Positions 23,027-31,616 of a DNA stretch of 64,000 bases are shown in pieces. Under the pieces are notes generated by a model. That model had not been told where the DNA came from and did no database searches. It saw only the letters and a program-made list of their open reading frames with translations. Position numbers and translations under genes: made by a program. Every line of letters begins with the position of its first letter. Position 1 is the first letter of the stretch. This stretch comes from Marinobacter guineae (lineage in GTDB: Bacteria > Pseudomonadota > Gammaproteobacteria > Pseudomonadales > Oleiphilaceae), in assembly GCF_002744735.1 (NCBI RefSeq), contig NZ_KZ319340.1:777030-841029 (forward strand), read 5' to 3'.

Positions 23027-25126
23027 TTATCCTGAAATTTCCCCGGACCGGTCACCAGTTAAAGGTTGGAGCGGCCTGCGGTCGATGGCCTTGGCGTTCT
23101 TTTCACTAAAGAACCGATATTGACCCTTGCCGCGCTGCTTGGCCTGATACATGGCCATATCTGCCTGGCGGAGTAAGATGTCCGCATCCACATCGGGGTT
23201 TTGGGGATACAGGCTGACACCAAGACTGGCAGATACCTGGACAATTTGATCCCCGAGACTGATGGGGGACGACAAGGTTGCAAGCAGGCGATCGAGAACA
23301 GGTTCGCATTCCCGTCTTCCTGACAAATCTGGCAGGAGCACAACGAATTCGTCACCACCAAGCCGGGCGACTGTGTCACAGTCCCGAAGGGTTTTCTGCA
23401 TGCGTCTGGCGAGAGCAATCAAAAGTTCATCACCGGCGGCGTGTCCATAGGTGTCGTTGATCAACTTGAAACCGTCAAGATCCAGGAAAACGACGGCCAA
23501 CACGTCTTCATGGCGCCGGGCCATTGAAACCGCATGGCGTAGGCGCTCACTCAGCAGGACACGGTTTGGCAGACCCGTGAGCGAATCGTAGTGCGCAATC
23601 AACCGCAACTTGTCTTCATTTTGTTTCAGGTGGGATATATCGGCGAAAAGGGTAACGTAATGCTGAATATCACCGGCATTGTTCCGGGCAGCGGCAATTG
23701 TCATTAGGGATGGGAAAGCCGATCCGTCGTGACAGGGTACCCAGTACTCACCACTCCAGACGCCTTGTTCTTTCAATGAATTCAGAACTGCCCCTTCGAA
23801 ACCATCGCCACGCAGGTCAGGTACAAGAAGGCGTCTGTAGTTTTGGTTAACAACGTCACCATGAGTGTAACCGGTCAACGCTGTAAACGCGGAGTTCACA
23901 TCCAGAATAACCCCTTGAGCGCTGGTTAAGATGATTCCCTCCCGTGCATACTTGAAAACGCCTGCTGCCATTGCGAGCCTGCTTTCTGCTTCCTTGCGTT
24001 CGCTGATGTCCTGGTGGGTTCCGTACATCATCAGGGGCTGCCCGTCTTCACTCCAGGACAGAACGCTTCCGCGGTCGAGAACCCAGACCCAGTGTCCATC
24101 CTTGTGCCGCATACGGGCTTCACATTCATAGTAGGGAAGCTCGCCCCGGAAGTGTTTATTGAGCAGTCCATCGCAACGCTGCAAATCATCGGGATGGGCG
24201 AGATTCATCCAGGTATCAATGGAAATTGGCTCCAGTTCTTCCAGCGAGTAACCGACAATTTCAGCCCAACGTTCATTGAAAACCGTTTCGCCCGTACTGA
24301 CATTCCACTCCCAGGTTCCAGTGCGGGTTCCCGTGATCGTATTGTACAGACGGAGTCTTTCAATTTTCCGCCTCGCCCGGGATTCCCTGATTGAGTCCAG
24401 CATCGTGTTAATGGTGTTACTCAAGAGGGCGATCTCCCGATACTGAAAATCGGGTATTCGTTCCAGGGGAATTCCCCCGCTGTCACAATTTTTTATTGCC
24501 GAATCTATGTGCATGATTGAGCGTAAAAAGTAACGTCTTAAAACGGCAATCAGTAACAGCGAGAGCGTCAGTGCAAGCACGAATATGATGAGGAGCTCTT
24601 CGAGGAGAACCCTGTTCAGCTTACCGATCAGGGCCTCGTCGGAGGTGTAAATCGAGACCTGGCCAAGGGGCTCACCATTTGAGCCGAGTATGGAGGCCGT
24701 GTCGGTGTAGAAGGCCTGCCTGAGTCGCTGGTTCAGTTCTGGATCCTGCTCCCGGTAGGGAGCATAGTCCCCGGTTTCTGTGAGAACCTGGCCGGAAACG
24801 TAGTAGGGTGTGTTGGTGACTTCGCCCATTTCGTAATCCTGCACAACCACGGCGAAATGTTGTTTGAGTGCAGTCTCGGTGGCAACCAGCTTTTCGTATT
24901 CATTAACCGAATAGGCCTCGATAAAGGGCGCAATGTTCTTGCTCAGCCGTTCCAGGCTCTCGCTGACGTCGAGTCGCATCTCCGCAATATGCTCGGCCCG
25001 CTGACTGGAATACACATAGATGGCATGGAAGGCAAAAACCAACAAGATGGCAGCAATCATCGCGAGAGTGACTCGCGTAAGAAGGGACGGCGCGCTCCTG
25101 TTTGGGCGATTGGACGCACCCATCAT
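23027..25126 (-). CDS. Membrane PAS-PAS-GGDEF diguanylate cyclase with periplasmic sensor
   Basis: A 699-residue protein expected to make c-di-GMP. TM1 is about residues 18-39 and TM2 about 177-197, with a roughly 135-residue periplasmic domain between. A HAMP-like linker, two PAS domains (about 262-375 with the PAC block MYGTHQDISERKEAE, and 385-500) and a GGDEF domain (510-670) follow. The active site RLGGDEFVVLLPD is intact and the inhibitory RxxD site (RDCD) lies five residues ahead of GGDEF, so product inhibition is likely. No EAL domain. The start codon overlaps the last bases of the upstream binding-protein gene, so the two are translationally coupled and likely a functional pair. Confidence 0.92.
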   Translation of the reverse strand: MMGASNRPNRSAPSLLTRVTLAMIAAILLVFAFHAIYVYSSQRAEHIAEMRLDVSESLERLSKNIAPFIEAYSVNEYEKLVATETALKQHFAVVVQDYEMGEVTNTPYYVSGQVLTETGDYAPYREQDPELNQRLRQAFYTDTASILGSNGEPLGQVSIYTSDEALIGKLNRVLLEELLIIFVLALTLSLLLIAVLRRYFLRSIMHIDSAIKNCDSGGIPLERIPDFQYREIALLSNTINTMLDSIRESRARRKIERLRLYNTITGTRTGTWEWNVSTGETVFNERWAEIVGYSLEELEPISIDTWMNLAHPDDLQRCDGLLNKHFRGELPYYECEARMRHKDGHWVWVLDRGSVLSWSEDGQPLMMYGTHQDISERKEAESRLAMAAGVFKYAREGIILTSAQGVILDVNSAFTALTGYTHGDVVNQNYRRLLVPDLRGDGFEGAVLNSLKEQGVWSGEYWVPCHDGSAFPSLMTIAAARNNAGDIQHYVTLFADISHLKQNEDKLRLIAHYDSLTGLPNRVLLSERLRHAVSMARRHEDVLAVVFLDLDGFKLINDTYGHAAGDELLIALARRMQKTLRDCDTVARLGGDEFVVLLPDLSGRRECEPVLDRLLATLSSPISLGDQIVQVSASLGVSLYPQNPDVDADILLRQADMAMYQAKQRGKGQYRFFSEKNAKAIDRRPLQPLTGDRSGEISG

Positions 25127-26103
25127 CTTGCAGCCTCCTTACCGAGCACATTTCGATTTATGACGGGTAACAATTGCTTCAGGTTTTGGCTGGATACCGG
25201 CAGCACAGAGAGCTGCTGTATTTTTTCGACCTTGTGACCATTCAGATAAAGATCCATCGTTTCGACAGCTGTTTCACCCATCAGGAAAGGCTGCTGCATT
25301 CCGGCCCCTACAAGTTGGCCATTCGCAATCAGCTCAACGAACTCCGGCTCGGCATCAAAACAGATCAGCAGTATGTCCCCCTCTTTTCCCTCTTCGGAAA
25401 TAGCGTCCAGAGCTGCCTGATAACGGTCTGAGCCCTGGAGCCAGATGGCCCGAAGATCCGGATTCTGAGCAATGAGAGTTCGACTGAATTCGTAAGTTTC
25501 CCGATAGGAGAAGTCAGATTGCTGAAGTATTCCGGCCGTCCTGATGCCCTGTTCCTCCAGAGCTCTCAGAAACCCTTCGGTTCGGGCTTTACCATTGGCC
25601 CGTTTCTGGGGAATCGCAATAATACCAACGCTGCCGTCTTGCCAACCTTTTTCTGATAACGTTGAGGCAAGCACACCGCCCAGATCATATGCGCCCTGGT
25701 CATTGTCCGACTCGATGTAGCTGACATAATTTTCAGCTCCCGCGCCGATATCGGAAATAACAACCGGAATGTCATTTCGCTGGGCCAGCTTCAGAATGGT
25801 CACCGCTGCTGAGGAGTTGGTAGGGGACAGGATGATGCCCTGAACACCCTCATTGATGGCCTTTACGGTTAGCTCCAGCTCATGCCTGGCCTGATTGTCA
25901 GCGCTGTAAACAGATATGTTGTAACCCAGCTTTTGGGCCTTGTGTCTGATGCCATCGGCCATAATGCTCCAGAACGGTATCCGGGCATCAGACACAAGAT
26001 AGGCGAGGCGTTTTTCCTGGGCATGGACATGAGGGCCAAGTAGGCACAAGAAAAAAGCGAGGGAACTCGTAACCGCTTTGCAAGCGGACCTGGTCGCTTT
26101 CAT
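25123..26103 (-). CDS. Periplasmic sugar-type binding protein (type I, RbsB/TorT-like) paired with diguanylate cyclase
   Basis: The 326-residue protein has a signal peptide (about residues 1-28, ending HVHAQ) and a type I periplasmic-binding fold: LAYLVSDARIPFWSIMADGI at the N-terminus, GVQGIILSPTNSSAAVTIL and DIPVVISDIGAG in lobe 1, GSVGIIAIPQKRANGKART in lobe 2. No permease or ATPase gene is near. The stop overlaps the start of the diguanylate cyclase gene by 4 bases. Such a pairing (compare LuxP-LuxQ, TorT-TorS) suggests that the ligand-bound protein controls the cyclase through its periplasmic domain. Ligand unknown. Confidence 0.85.
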   Translation of the reverse strand: MKATRSACKAVTSSLAFFLCLLGPHVHAQEKRLAYLVSDARIPFWSIMADGIRHKAQKLGYNISVYSADNQARHELELTVKAINEGVQGIILSPTNSSAAVTILKLAQRNDIPVVISDIGAGAENYVSYIESDNDQGAYDLGGVLASTLSEKGWQDGSVGIIAIPQKRANGKARTEGFLRALEEQGIRTAGILQQSDFSYRETYEFSRTLIAQNPDLRAIWLQGSDRYQAALDAISEEGKEGDILLICFDAEPEFVELIANGQLVGAGMQQPFLMGETAVETMDLYLNGHKVEKIQQLSVLPVSSQNLKQLLPVINRNVLGKEAAR

Positions 26104-26310
26104 GGTTCGGGACTGTCGATGAGTAAAAGGTGTTTACTGCGTATACGTAAGCGACATGTTCTTGGTCAGGCTGATAATAATCAAGCGAAAAACCCTCGGT
26201 ATTTCGCTCAATGCCGGGCATTCTTGATTCACGTCATAATTGACTGCAGAAGGGACCGGTTTGTGCTCCTTTTCTTGAGCACATCCCGAAACTGCCAACG
26301 TGAGGGAAAT

Positions 26311-26772
26311 TCAGTCTTTCGAATCCAAGGAAATCGCGGTCATATCATGCTGCAGTTTTTTCAGCAGATGCAGCAGGCTGACGCCATCATCAAAGCTCAT
26401 CCCGAGTAACGCCTGGCGGTAGAATTCGGTAATGGTGTCCTGCAGCCCGTCCCAGAATTCCCGGCCGGTATCGGTCAGTACCACCAGTCTGGCCCGGCGA
26501 TCCTGGGGGTCGGGAATCCGGATCACGTGGCCATCCCGTTCCATGCGCTTGAGGACGCCGTCCAGATTCTGCCGGCTGACGTACAGGTATTCCTTCAACT
26601 GGTTGAAGGAGGTGCCTTCCTCAAACCCTTCCCGCGACAGTGCGCCCAATACTGCCCATTGCACGGCACTGATGCCCATTTCGTTCTGGACCTGGCGCTG
26701 GAGGATGTTTCCGGTCTGGAACAGACGGAAAAACAGGCGGTTGGGTATGCCTCCGGATTCGTTGACGATCAT
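26311..26772 (-). CDS. MarR-family regulator of the alicyclic acid cluster (BadR-like)
   Basis: I start this gene at MIVNESGGIPNRLFFRLFQ because CAGGAG lies 5-10 bases ahead; a longer in-frame start at 26859 would run into aliB. The 153-residue protein has the MarR winged helix: GISAVQWAVLGALSREG, the recognition helix VSRQNLDGVLKRMERDGHV and the wing DPQDRRARLVVLTDTG. It is the last gene of the badHI/aliAB run, 83 bases behind aliB. In Rhodopseudomonas palustris a MarR protein, BadR, represses the same genes and is relieved by a pathway CoA ester; the same role is inferred here. Possible operators lie ahead of aliA. Confidence 0.83.
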   Translation of the reverse strand: MIVNESGGIPNRLFFRLFQTGNILQRQVQNEMGISAVQWAVLGALSREGFEEGTSFNQLKEYLYVSRQNLDGVLKRMERDGHVIRIPDPQDRRARLVVLTDTGREFWDGLQDTITEFYRQALLGMSFDDGVSLLHLLKKLQHDMTAISLDSKD

Positions 26773-26855
26773 CTGTGCTCCTGTAGTGCCGCCCTGGCTT
26801 TCAGGCCAGGGCAGTCTGTCACTGGCACCCCGAATCGCAGAGGACATGGAGTGCA

Positions 26856-27995
26856 TCACTTCGGCAGGTATTCGCGGGCGATGATGTTCTTCATGATCTG
26901 CGCGGTACCGTCACCAATCTGCAGGCCAAGGACATCCCGCAATCGCTGGGCAAAGGGCAGGTCTTCACCCCAGCCAGTGTGGCCGTGGGCCAGCAGGCAC
27001 TGTTTCACCACATCGAAGGCCAGCTTGGGGCCCCACCACTTGTTCATGGCAGCCTCGGCGTTGTGGGGCAGGTTGTTGTCCTTGAGCCAGAGCGCATGGT
27101 AGCACTGCATGCGCGCGGCATGAACGTAGGTCTGGTATTCCGCCAGTGGATGGGTCAGGCCCTGGAACGCCGACAGGTGCTGGCCGAAGGCGGTGCGCTC
27201 GGTCAGCCACTGCCAGGTTTCCTCCAGGGATTGCTGGGCCACCGCCAGGCACTGCAGGCCGATCAGCGCACGGCTGTAGTCAAACCCCTGCATCACCTGT
27301 TTGAAGCCTTTACCCTCGTCGCCCATCATGTTTCTGGCCGGCACTTCAACGTTGTCAAAGAAGATGGAGCCGCGGCCAATGGCGCGCTGGCCATTATCTT
27401 CAAACCGGGTGGTGGTGATTCCCGGGCTGTCCATCGGGACCAGAAACGCGCTGATTCCGGAGGCCCGTTGCTCCACCGTGCCAGTGCGGGCGAACACCAC
27501 CGCCACGTCAGCCTGGTCGGCCATGGAGATAGAGGTCTTCTCACCGTTGAGTACGTAGACGTCGTCCTTCTTCTCTGCCTTCAGGCGCAGGTTGGCAGCG
27601 TCGGAACCTCCATGGGGTTCGGTCAGGGCGATACAGGCAACCTTCTGGCCCGTGGTCATGCCGTGCAGCCACTTCTTCGCCAGGTCTGGCGCGGCGTGGT
27701 TGGCGATGATCTGGCCGTTCAGGGAGGTCAGCAGCGGGATGTAGCCGACGTTGAAGTCTCCCCTGGAGATTTCCTCGATGATCAGGCCGCTGGTGATGCA
27801 GTCCATGCCGCTGCCACCGAATTCCTCGGGCAGTTCGCCGCCAAGCAGGCCCATCTCGCCGAGCTGGCGGATGACATCCTTTTCGATGACGCCTTCCTGG
27901 TCGCGCTTGCGATAGCCCGGAGCCAGCACCTCGGCGCTGAAACGGGCCACTACTTCGCGGATCGCGTTTTGTTCTGCATTGAATCCGAAATTCAT
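26856..27995 (-). CDS. aliB: Acyl-CoA dehydrogenase, probable cyclohexanecarboxyl-CoA dehydrogenase
   Basis: A 379-residue FAD acyl-CoA dehydrogenase with the family blocks ACIALTEPHGGSDAANLRL, YVLNGEKTSISMADQADVAV and GFDYSRALIGLQCLAVAQQS, and a C-terminal QIGDGTAQIMKNIIAREYL. The neighbours badI and badH, which match the R. palustris ring-cleavage enzymes closely, indicate that it oxidises cyclohexanecarboxyl-CoA to the 1-ene (AliB). Electrons would go to ETF. It begins 24 bases after badI. By sequence alone, only the acyl-CoA dehydrogenase family is certain. Confidence 0.85.
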   Translation of the reverse strand: MNFGFNAEQNAIREVVARFSAEVLAPGYRKRDQEGVIEKDVIRQLGEMGLLGGELPEEFGGSGMDCITSGLIIEEISRGDFNVGYIPLLTSLNGQIIANHAAPDLAKKWLHGMTTGQKVACIALTEPHGGSDAANLRLKAEKKDDVYVLNGEKTSISMADQADVAVVFARTGTVEQRASGISAFLVPMDSPGITTTRFEDNGQRAIGRGSIFFDNVEVPARNMMGDEGKGFKQVMQGFDYSRALIGLQCLAVAQQSLEETWQWLTERTAFGQHLSAFQGLTHPLAEYQTYVHAARMQCYHALWLKDNNLPHNAEAAMNKWWGPKLAFDVVKQCLLAHGHTGWGEDLPFAQRLRDVLGLQIGDGTAQIMKNIIAREYLPK

Positions 27996-28019
27996 GGTGT
28001 TCTCCGGGTTGTAAGGCCG

Positions 28020-28802
28020 TTACTTGGAGTATTTGCGGAATTCCGGCTTGCGCTTTTCCCTGAAGGCGTTCACGCCCTCTTTGGACTCCTCTGTGTCGTA
28101 ATACAGGCTCAGTGCCTGCATTCCGAGGGCACCAATGCCGGCGATATTGTCGCTGTCCGCGTTGAAGGAGCGTTTGGCGATGGTCAGAGCAGTCGGGCTC
28201 TTCTCCAGGATTTCGTCGCACCATTTCTGAACTTCCGCATCAAGCTGCTCGGGTGGGACTACGGCGTTCACCAGACCCCATTCCAGCGCCTGTTGCGCGC
28301 TGTACTTGCGGCACAGGTACCAGATTTCCCGGGCCCGCTTCTCACCCACGACCCGTGCCAGGTAGGCGGTGCCGAAACCGGGATCCACCGAGCCCACTTT
28401 CGGGCCAACCTGGCCGAAGACGGCGGTTTCCGAGGCGATGCTCAGGTCACAGATCACGTGCAGCACGTGTCCGCCGCCGATGGCGAAACCGTTGACCCGG
28501 GCAATCACCGGCTTGGGCACTTCCCGGATCAGGCGCTGCAGTTCTTCCACCGGCAGACCGATCAGGCCGCGGCCATCGTACTGGCCCTCGTGGGCACCCT
28601 GGTCGCCACCGGTGCAGAAGGCCTTCTCGCCGGCGCCGGTGAACACGATGACGCCGATGTCCTTGTTCCAGCCGGCGCGGTGGAAGGCGTCCAGCAGTTC
28701 CATGCAGGTCTGGCCGCGGAAGGCGTTGTATCGGTCCGGACGGTTGATGGTGATGGTGGCAACCCCGTTATTTTCGTCGTACAGGATGTCTTCGTAATTC
28801 AT
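28020..28802 (-). CDS. badI: 2-ketocyclohexanecarboxyl-CoA hydrolase (ring-cleaving, crotonase family)
   Basis: BadI opens the ring of 2-ketocyclohexanecarboxyl-CoA to pimeloyl-CoA by a retro-Claisen reaction. The 260-residue protein has the crotonase fold, with FTGAGEKAFCTGGDQGAHEG (oxyanion-hole segment), VNGFAIGGGHVLHVICDLS and FGQVGPKVGSVDPGFGTAYL; the C-terminus KRKPEFRKYSK is shared with R. palustris BadI as I remember it. The GGDQ and SVDPGFGT blocks separate it from ordinary enoyl-CoA hydratases and group it with BadI and the MenB-like ring enzymes. MenB itself is unlikely because no menaquinone genes are near. Confidence 0.88.
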   Translation of the reverse strand: MNYEDILYDENNGVATITINRPDRYNAFRGQTCMELLDAFHRAGWNKDIGVIVFTGAGEKAFCTGGDQGAHEGQYDGRGLIGLPVEELQRLIREVPKPVIARVNGFAIGGGHVLHVICDLSIASETAVFGQVGPKVGSVDPGFGTAYLARVVGEKRAREIWYLCRKYSAQQALEWGLVNAVVPPEQLDAEVQKWCDEILEKSPTALTIAKRSFNADSDNIAGIGALGMQALSLYYDTEESKEGVNAFREKRKPEFRKYSK

Positions 28803-28833
28803 GGTGTGTTCTCCGTGTTCGTGAAAGCAGGCA

Positions 28834-29601
28834 TTAGCCGGCCATGGTCAGGCCGCCGGACACGCTGATGACCTGGCCGGTGATGAAGTTGGCGTCGTCA
28901 CTGGCGAGCAGGGCAATAATGCCGGGGTAATCCTCGGGCTGGGCCAGGCGCTTCATGGGCACGGCGTTGCGGAACGCTTCCAGCAATTTCTCCGGGTTGG
29001 GTGCGGATTCCGCTACGCCCTTGAGTAAGGCAGTGTCGGTGGGGCCGGGGCAAACCACGTTCAGGCACACGTTCTTCGTGGCCAGTTCCCGGGCCACGGT
29101 CTTGCTGAAGCCCACCAGACCGGCCTTGCAGGCGGCATAGACAGACTCACCCGAAGAACCGACCCGGGCTGCATCGGACGACACGTTGATAACCTTGCCG
29201 CCGCCGGCAGCCACCATCTTCGGCAGTACCACGTGGTGCATGTTCAGGGCGCCGGTCAGGTTCACGGCAATCAGCTGCTCCCAGAGTTTTGGCTCGGTCT
29301 TGAGGAACGGCATGAAGCGGTCGAAACCGGCGTTGTTTACCAGCACCGTGGGCACGCCAAGGTCGCTCTCGATGGCCGCCACGGTCTCGGTTATGGCGGC
29401 GTAGTCGGTGATGTCTGTGGTATAGGCGCGGGCGGTGCCGCCGGCTTCGGAGATCAGGTCGACTGTGGCCTGGGCCGAACTCTCATCCCGGTCGAGGACG
29501 GCCACCAGGCTGCCTTCCTGGGCAAAGCGCTGGCACACGGCGCGGCCGATGCCGCCCCCGCCGCCGGTCACGATGACTGTTTTTCCGTTAAGGCCTCTCA
29601 T
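28834..29601 (-). CDS. badH: 2-hydroxycyclohexanecarboxyl-CoA dehydrogenase (SDR)
   Basis: BadH oxidises 2-hydroxycyclohexanecarboxyl-CoA to the 2-keto ester using NAD+. The 255-residue short-chain dehydrogenase shows VTGGGGGIGRAVCQRFA, NNAGFDRFMPFLKTEP, the serine of NVSSDAARVGSSGESVYAACKAGL with YxxxK, and VCPGPTDTALL. The DAARVGSSGE and GPTDTALL blocks agree with R. palustris BadH. It lies between aliA and badI with gaps of 31-35 bases, so one operon. Confidence 0.88.
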   Translation of the reverse strand: MRGLNGKTVIVTGGGGGIGRAVCQRFAQEGSLVAVLDRDESSAQATVDLISEAGGTARAYTTDITDYAAITETVAAIESDLGVPTVLVNNAGFDRFMPFLKTEPKLWEQLIAVNLTGALNMHHVVLPKMVAAGGGKVINVSSDAARVGSSGESVYAACKAGLVGFSKTVARELATKNVCLNVVCPGPTDTALLKGVAESAPNPEKLLEAFRNAVPMKRLAQPEDYPGIIALLASDDANFITGQVISVSGGLTMAG

Positions 29602-29636
29602 GATGACTTGCTCCTGTTGCTGTTAAATCAATGGGA

Positions 29637-31301
29637 TCAACCGCGCTTGGCCGGTTCCAGGCGAACCTCTCTGGCCTGCTCGCGCAGCTTGAATTTCTGA
29701 ATCTTGCCGGAGGCGGTGCGGGGCATGGCCTCGATCACTTCCAGATATTCCGGCAGGTAGTTCCTGGATAGTTGCTGTTCGGTCAGGTAGGCCTTGACCT
29801 GGTCCAGGGTCAGGTCAGTGGCGTTCTCGTCGAGGGTGACATAGGCGCACAGACGCTCGCCCAGGCGCTCGTCCGGGCAACCCACCAGCGCGACATCGAC
29901 AATGCCGGGGAACTTGTAGAGCAGGTTCTCCACCTCCACGACGGGAATATTCTCGCCGCCGCGGATCACCACGTCCTTGGTACGGCCGGTGATGCGGATG
30001 TAGCCGTCCTTGTCCATGCGTGCGAGGTCGCCGGTGCTGAACCAGCTGTCTTCGTCAGTGCCGAAGAGCTCCGGGCGTTTCAGGTAGCCCACGAACTGGC
30101 TGGCACCGCGCACAAGCAGGTTACCTTCTTCGCCCGCCGGAAGCGGATTGCCCTGGAAATCGGTGATCCTGATTTCCATGTAGGGCAGCACTTTTCCATC
30201 AGACTGGCTGGCGCGTTCCGAAGGGTCTTCGGGGCAGGTCATGGTGACGGCGCCGTTTTCGGTCATGCCCCAGGCAGAGACAATCTTCGCTTTCAGCACC
30301 TTGCCGGCCTGTTCCACCACGGCACTCGGAATAGGTGCGCCGGCGGAGACAAAAATACGCAGGGAATCCAGTTCGCCTTCGTGATTGGGTGCGGTTTTTA
30401 CCAGATCCGCCAGGAACGGTGTGGCGGCCATGGTGAAAGCGGGTTTCTCGGCGGCAATCACCTTGCACACATAGCCGGCGTCCCAGATGTCCTGAAGGAT
30501 GGCCGTGGTGCCCAGATAGACAGGCATCATGATGCCGTAAAGGAAACCGGTTTGATGAGCGAGGGGCGAGGCCATCAGCACTTTGTCTTCCGATGTCAGG
30601 TGCAGCCGGTCAGCGTAGGGGCGCACATTGGAAAACAGGGTGTTGGAGGTGTGCATGACGCCCTTGGGTTCGCCAGTGGTGCCGGAGGTATAAAGGATCT
30701 GGATGGCGTCATCTGCGGTCAGCTGGCGTTTCCGGAACAGGGCGTCAGTGTTCTGTTCCTGCTCCCAGGCTTTGGTCAGCAGGCGGTCTTCAAAACTGCG
30801 TTCACCTTCACCACCGATCACCAGAATGGTTTTCAGGTCGGGCAACTCGGCCTTGATGCCGTCCACCATGGCTTCGTAATTGAACTCCCGGAAAATCTTA
30901 GGAATCACCAGTAGCTTGGCTTCTCCGTGTTTCAGCATGAAACGGAGCTCGCGCTCCCGGAAGATGGGCATGAGCGGGTTCAGAATAGCGCCGATGCGCA
31001 TGCAGGCCAGGTGCAGGGCGGTGGTCTGCCACCAGTTCGGCAGCTGGCAGGCCACCACATCACCCTTCTCGATTCCCATCCCGGCCAGGCCGGCGGCCAT
31101 GCGGGTAACAGTCTCGTTAAGTTCCCGGTAGGTGAGGGCGGTGCGGTTATCTCCCGTGACCTGGTAGCTGACGATAGCTTCCCTGTCAGGGTTGCTGGCC
31201 ACGGCCTGGTCCAGGTAGTCGGTAATGAGTTTGTCGTTCCACGCGCCGCTTTCCAGCATGGCTGAGCGGCGGTCCGGGTTGAGAGTGATGCCTGTTTCCA
31301 T
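29637..31301 (-). CDS. aliA: Acyl-CoA synthetase, probable cyclohexanecarboxylate-CoA ligase
   Basis: First gene of the alicyclic operon; it would activate cyclohexanecarboxylate to its CoA ester with ATP. I start at METGITLNPDRRSAML, preceded by AGGTGACTCAG; a longer frame from 31373 starts in the promoter. The 554-residue AMP-forming ligase has the P-loop-like IQILYTSGTTGEPKGVMHTS, the adenylate motif SAWGMTENGAVT, the hinge YIRITGRTKDVVIRGGENI and the lysine of RTASGKIQKFKLRE. Substrate assignment rests on the badH and badI neighbours. Confidence 0.85.
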   Translation of the reverse strand: METGITLNPDRRSAMLESGAWNDKLITDYLDQAVASNPDREAIVSYQVTGDNRTALTYRELNETVTRMAAGLAGMGIEKGDVVACQLPNWWQTTALHLACMRIGAILNPLMPIFRERELRFMLKHGEAKLLVIPKIFREFNYEAMVDGIKAELPDLKTILVIGGEGERSFEDRLLTKAWEQEQNTDALFRKRQLTADDAIQILYTSGTTGEPKGVMHTSNTLFSNVRPYADRLHLTSEDKVLMASPLAHQTGFLYGIMMPVYLGTTAILQDIWDAGYVCKVIAAEKPAFTMAATPFLADLVKTAPNHEGELDSLRIFVSAGAPIPSAVVEQAGKVLKAKIVSAWGMTENGAVTMTCPEDPSERASQSDGKVLPYMEIRITDFQGNPLPAGEEGNLLVRGASQFVGYLKRPELFGTDEDSWFSTGDLARMDKDGYIRITGRTKDVVIRGGENIPVVEVENLLYKFPGIVDVALVGCPDERLGERLCAYVTLDENATDLTLDQVKAYLTEQQLSRNYLPEYLEVIEAMPRTASGKIQKFKLREQAREVRLEPAKRG

Positions 31302-31360
31302 CTGAGTCACCTGTTGTGTCCGGTTTGTTGTTGTTGGCGTCGGCTCGAAAGGACAAGGTA

Positions 31361-31390
31361 AAAATACGCTCACATCAAATAATAAGTCAA
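31361..31390 (-). promoter_or_regulatory. Predicted promoter of the aliA-badHI-aliB operon
   Basis: Read on the minus strand, TTGACT (31390-31385), an 18-base spacer and TATTTT (31366-31361) form a sigma70-like promoter 60 bases ahead of aliA. The -35 box shares bases with the palindromic repeat at 31388-31404, so a repressor bound there would block polymerase. Confidence 0.5.
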
Positions 31391-31404
31391 CATGTTGCTT
31401 TAAA
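31388..31404. promoter_or_regulatory. Operator-like repeat 1 before aliA
   Basis: CAACATGTTGCTTTAAA, of which CAACATGTTG is a perfect palindrome. A near-identical copy lies 117 bases away at 31505-31521. It overlaps the predicted -35 box of aliA. Probable binding site of the MarR-family regulator; inferred from position and duplication. Confidence 0.55.
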
Positions 31405-31504
31405 AATATATGGGTGTTGCTGGTTTTTATTGAATATGGTGATTTTGTAGTGTTTATATGGGAATAAAGGATCGTATCTTAGTAGCGATGGTTATGAGTT
31501 GAGG

Positions 31505-31521
31505 CAATATGTTGCTTTAAA
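31505..31521. promoter_or_regulatory. Operator-like repeat 2 before aliA
   Basis: CAATATGTTGCTTTAAA matches repeat 1 at 16 of 17 positions in the same orientation. The 117-base distance is about eleven helical turns, so two bound dimers could face the same side and form a loop. Confidence 0.5.
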
Positions 31522-31523
31522 GC

Positions 31524-31616
31524 GTGAGGCTGTCGGTTCACTCGGCCAAGGGCATCGACGATGTCCATGCCCTGATTCCCGGCCGTGCCCAGACCGGGAT
31601 TCAGGCGTTCTTCTGA
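31524..31616 (+). pseudogene. Possible 3' remnant of a lost gene
   Basis: A short frame ending in TGA encodes a peptide with ...AKGIDDVHALIPGRAQTGIQAFF and strongly GC-rich third codon positions (gcc aag ggc atc gac), unlike the AT-rich DNA on both sides. It looks like the C-terminal tail of a longer protein whose 5' part has been replaced. There is no convincing Shine-Dalgarno. The parent family was not recognised. The rest of the gap to nhaB (31617-31879) is AT-rich and shows no gene or clear promoter. Confidence 0.25.
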
